A DNA stretch of 7,185 nucleotides from Candidatus Eiseniibacteriota bacterium (GTDB taxonomy: Bacteria; Eisenbacteria; RBG-16-71-46; SZUA-252): the NCBI GenBank assembly GCA_016880395.1, contig JAEHDN010000320.1, forward strand, positions 1-7,185, given 5' to 3'. Positions 5,989-7,185 of this stretch are shown piece after piece. The notes under the pieces are model-generated. The model was not told the DNA's origin. It ran no database searches and worked only from the letters and a program-made list of their open reading frames with translations. Made by a program: the position numbers and the translations under genes. The first letter of the stretch is position 1, and each line of letters starts with the position of its first letter.

Positions 5989-7146
5989 GTGACGCACCCG
6001 GAAGAGGTCCGTGCGACGCTCGCGCTCGAGGACGGGATGTGCTTGGAAGGCTGCGGTTTCGGCCGCCAGGGTGAGACATCCGGTGAAGTCGTCTTCCAGA
6101 CCGCCCTCTGCGGCTACCAGGAAGTTCTGACCGACCCATCCTACCGCGGGCAGGTCGTCGTGATGACCTACCCCCACATCGGTAACTATGGGGTGAACCG
6201 GGACGACGTGGAGTCGTCCCGGCCGCAGGTGGCCGGATTCGTGGTGCGCGAGGCCTCCACGCGAGCGTCGTCGTGGCGCGCGTCGGGGGAGCTGCACCGG
6301 TATCTGGACGAGGCTGGTGTCGTGGGGATCCAGGAGATCGACACGCGCGCGCTGACGCGCCACTTACGTACGCACGGAGCCAAGCGGGGCGTGATCTCCA
6401 CCGTCGAGCACGACCCCGAGGTCCTCGTGGCGAGGGCCAGGAGGTCGCGTTCCATGATCGGACTCGACCTGGCACGCGAGGTGACCTGCGCCGAGCCCTA
6501 CCGCTGGAACCACGGCCCCGCCGGGTGGCGGGAGCCGGTGCCCGATCTCTTCGCGCCCCAGCGCGAGCCCTTCCGGGTGGTCGCCTACGACTTCGGCATG
6601 AAGCGGAACATCCTGCGCCATCTGGTCGCGGGCGGCTGCGAGGTCACGGTGGTTCCCGCCATGACGACGGCGGCGGAAGCGCTCGCCCTCGATCCCGACG
6701 GCATCTTCTTCTCGAACGGGCCCGGCGATCCGGAGCCTTGCGGCTACGCGATCGAGGCCGCGCGCGAGCTGATGGAGGCTCGACCGGTCTTCGGCATCTG
6801 CCTCGGCCACCAGATCCTCGGCCTCGCGTGCGGCGGGCGGACCTTCAAGCTGAAGTTCGGCCACCGGGGCGCGAACCACCCCGTGAAGAACCTGCGCACC
6901 GGTCAGGTGGAGATCACGTCCCAGAACCACGGGTTCTCGGTCGACCCATCGCTCTTCGACGATCCCGCGTACGAGCTGACCCACCTCAACCTGAACGACG
7001 GCACGGTGGAGGGCTTCCGGCATCGCGACCTACCGGTCTTCTCGGTCCAGTACCACCCCGAGGCGAGCCCGGGCCCCCACGACAGCCGGTACCTGTTCCG
7101 GGAGTTCATCGAGCTGATGTCCGCCCGGCGCGCGCGCGTGGGCTAG
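5989..7146 (+). CDS. carA: Carbamoyl-phosphate synthase small (glutaminase) subunit
   Basis: The 385-residue product hydrolyses glutamine and channels ammonia to CarB, making carbamoyl phosphate for pyrimidine and arginine synthesis in the cytosol. The N-terminal CarA-specific domain (about 8-150) shows LALEDGMCLEG, GEVVFQTALCGYQEVLTDPSY, TYPHIGNYGVN and IDTRALTRHLR. The class I glutamine amidotransferase domain (about 195-380) has SNGPGDP at 242-248, nucleophile C271 in GICLGHQ, and H356 and E358 in QYHPEAS, completing the triad. QNHGFSVD is also conserved. The length is normal for CarA. GTG at 5989 is chosen because of the Shine-Dalgarno just upstream and because the protein then begins close to the conserved LEDG strand. 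The frame stays open upstream to a GTG at 5893, which I reject. The stop codon directly abuts the carB ATG, so the subunits are translationally coupled. Confidence 0.97.
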   Translation: MTHPEEVRATLALEDGMCLEGCGFGRQGETSGEVVFQTALCGYQEVLTDPSYRGQVVVMTYPHIGNYGVNRDDVESSRPQVAGFVVREASTRASSWRASGELHRYLDEAGVVGIQEIDTRALTRHLRTHGAKRGVISTVEHDPEVLVARARRSRSMIGLDLAREVTCAEPYRWNHGPAGWREPVPDLFAPQREPFRVVAYDFGMKRNILRHLVAGGCEVTVVPAMTTAAEALALDPDGIFFSNGPGDPEPCGYAIEAARELMEARPVFGICLGHQILGLACGGRTFKLKFGHRGANHPVKNLRTGQVEITSQNHGFSVDPSLFDDPAYELTHLNLNDGTVEGFRHRDLPVFSVQYHPEASPGPHDSRYLFREFIELMSARRARVG

Positions 7147-7185
7147 ATGCCGCGCGATCCCTCGATCCGCTCCGTCCTGGTCATC
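7147..7185 (+). CDS. carB: Carbamoyl-phosphate synthase large subunit, first 13 codons
   Basis: The ATG follows the carA stop with no gap (TAGATG). The visible peptide is MPRDPSIRSVLVI. CarB proteins usually begin with MPKR-like residues and a short D-I-K/R-S-I-L-I-I strand leading to the GAGPI loop, so this fits as the start of the large synthetase subunit. The window ends before any ATP-grasp motif. Identification rests on the short N terminus plus the near-universal carA-carB order in such operons. Confidence 0.87.
   Translation, partial: MPRDPSIRSVLVI

Overview
The window is strongly GC-rich bacterial chromosome with tightly packed genes. G/C-ending codons dominate, so several shadow reading frames stay open. 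GTG starts are common: the phosphate transporter, the MFS transporter, the usp gene and carA all use one. No insertion sequence, phage gene, tRNA, rRNA or CRISPR array is visible. The soluble Hanks-type kinase fused to a TolB-like domain and TPR repeats is an architecture familiar from Acidobacteria, Gemmatimonadetes, candidate phyla such as Eisenbacteria, and similar GC-rich lineages. I infer that kind of organism but cannot name it from this sequence alone.

Layout on the plus strand, left side: the last codons of a DUF47/PhoU-like protein (to 106), a PiT-family inorganic phosphate transporter (114-1112), and a major facilitator superfamily transporter of unknown substrate (1161-2381). DUF47 plus PiT is the classic low-affinity phosphate uptake pair.

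Layout on the minus strand, middle: transcription runs leftward from about 5880 through msrB (exported methionine sulfoxide reductase B), usp (ATP-binding-type universal stress protein) and a 745-residue serine/threonine kinase-TolB-TPR protein. The kinase stop lies 1 bp from the stop of the MFS gene. The msrB-usp gap holds strong hairpins. The kinase start is preceded at leaderless-mRNA distance by a perfect extended -10 motif that uses the usp stop codon. The three genes share a stress or redox theme.

Layout on the plus strand, right side: a 214-bp divergent intergenic region (5775-5988) separates msrB from carA (5989-7146). carA is the glutaminase subunit of carbamoyl-phosphate synthetase, and the first 13 codons of carB abut it (7147-7185). 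The intergenic region has one A/T-rich spot, which reads as a near-consensus -10 on both strands, and two perfect inverted repeats that would fall in the msrB leader RNA.

Most of the window is ordinary housekeeping and transport. The points most worth a second look are the apparent leaderless kinase promoter, the symmetric divergent promoter with hairpins, the exported MsrB without a resolving cysteine, and the kinase-TolB-TPR fusion next to usp and msrB. I found no evidence of a wholly new type of system.
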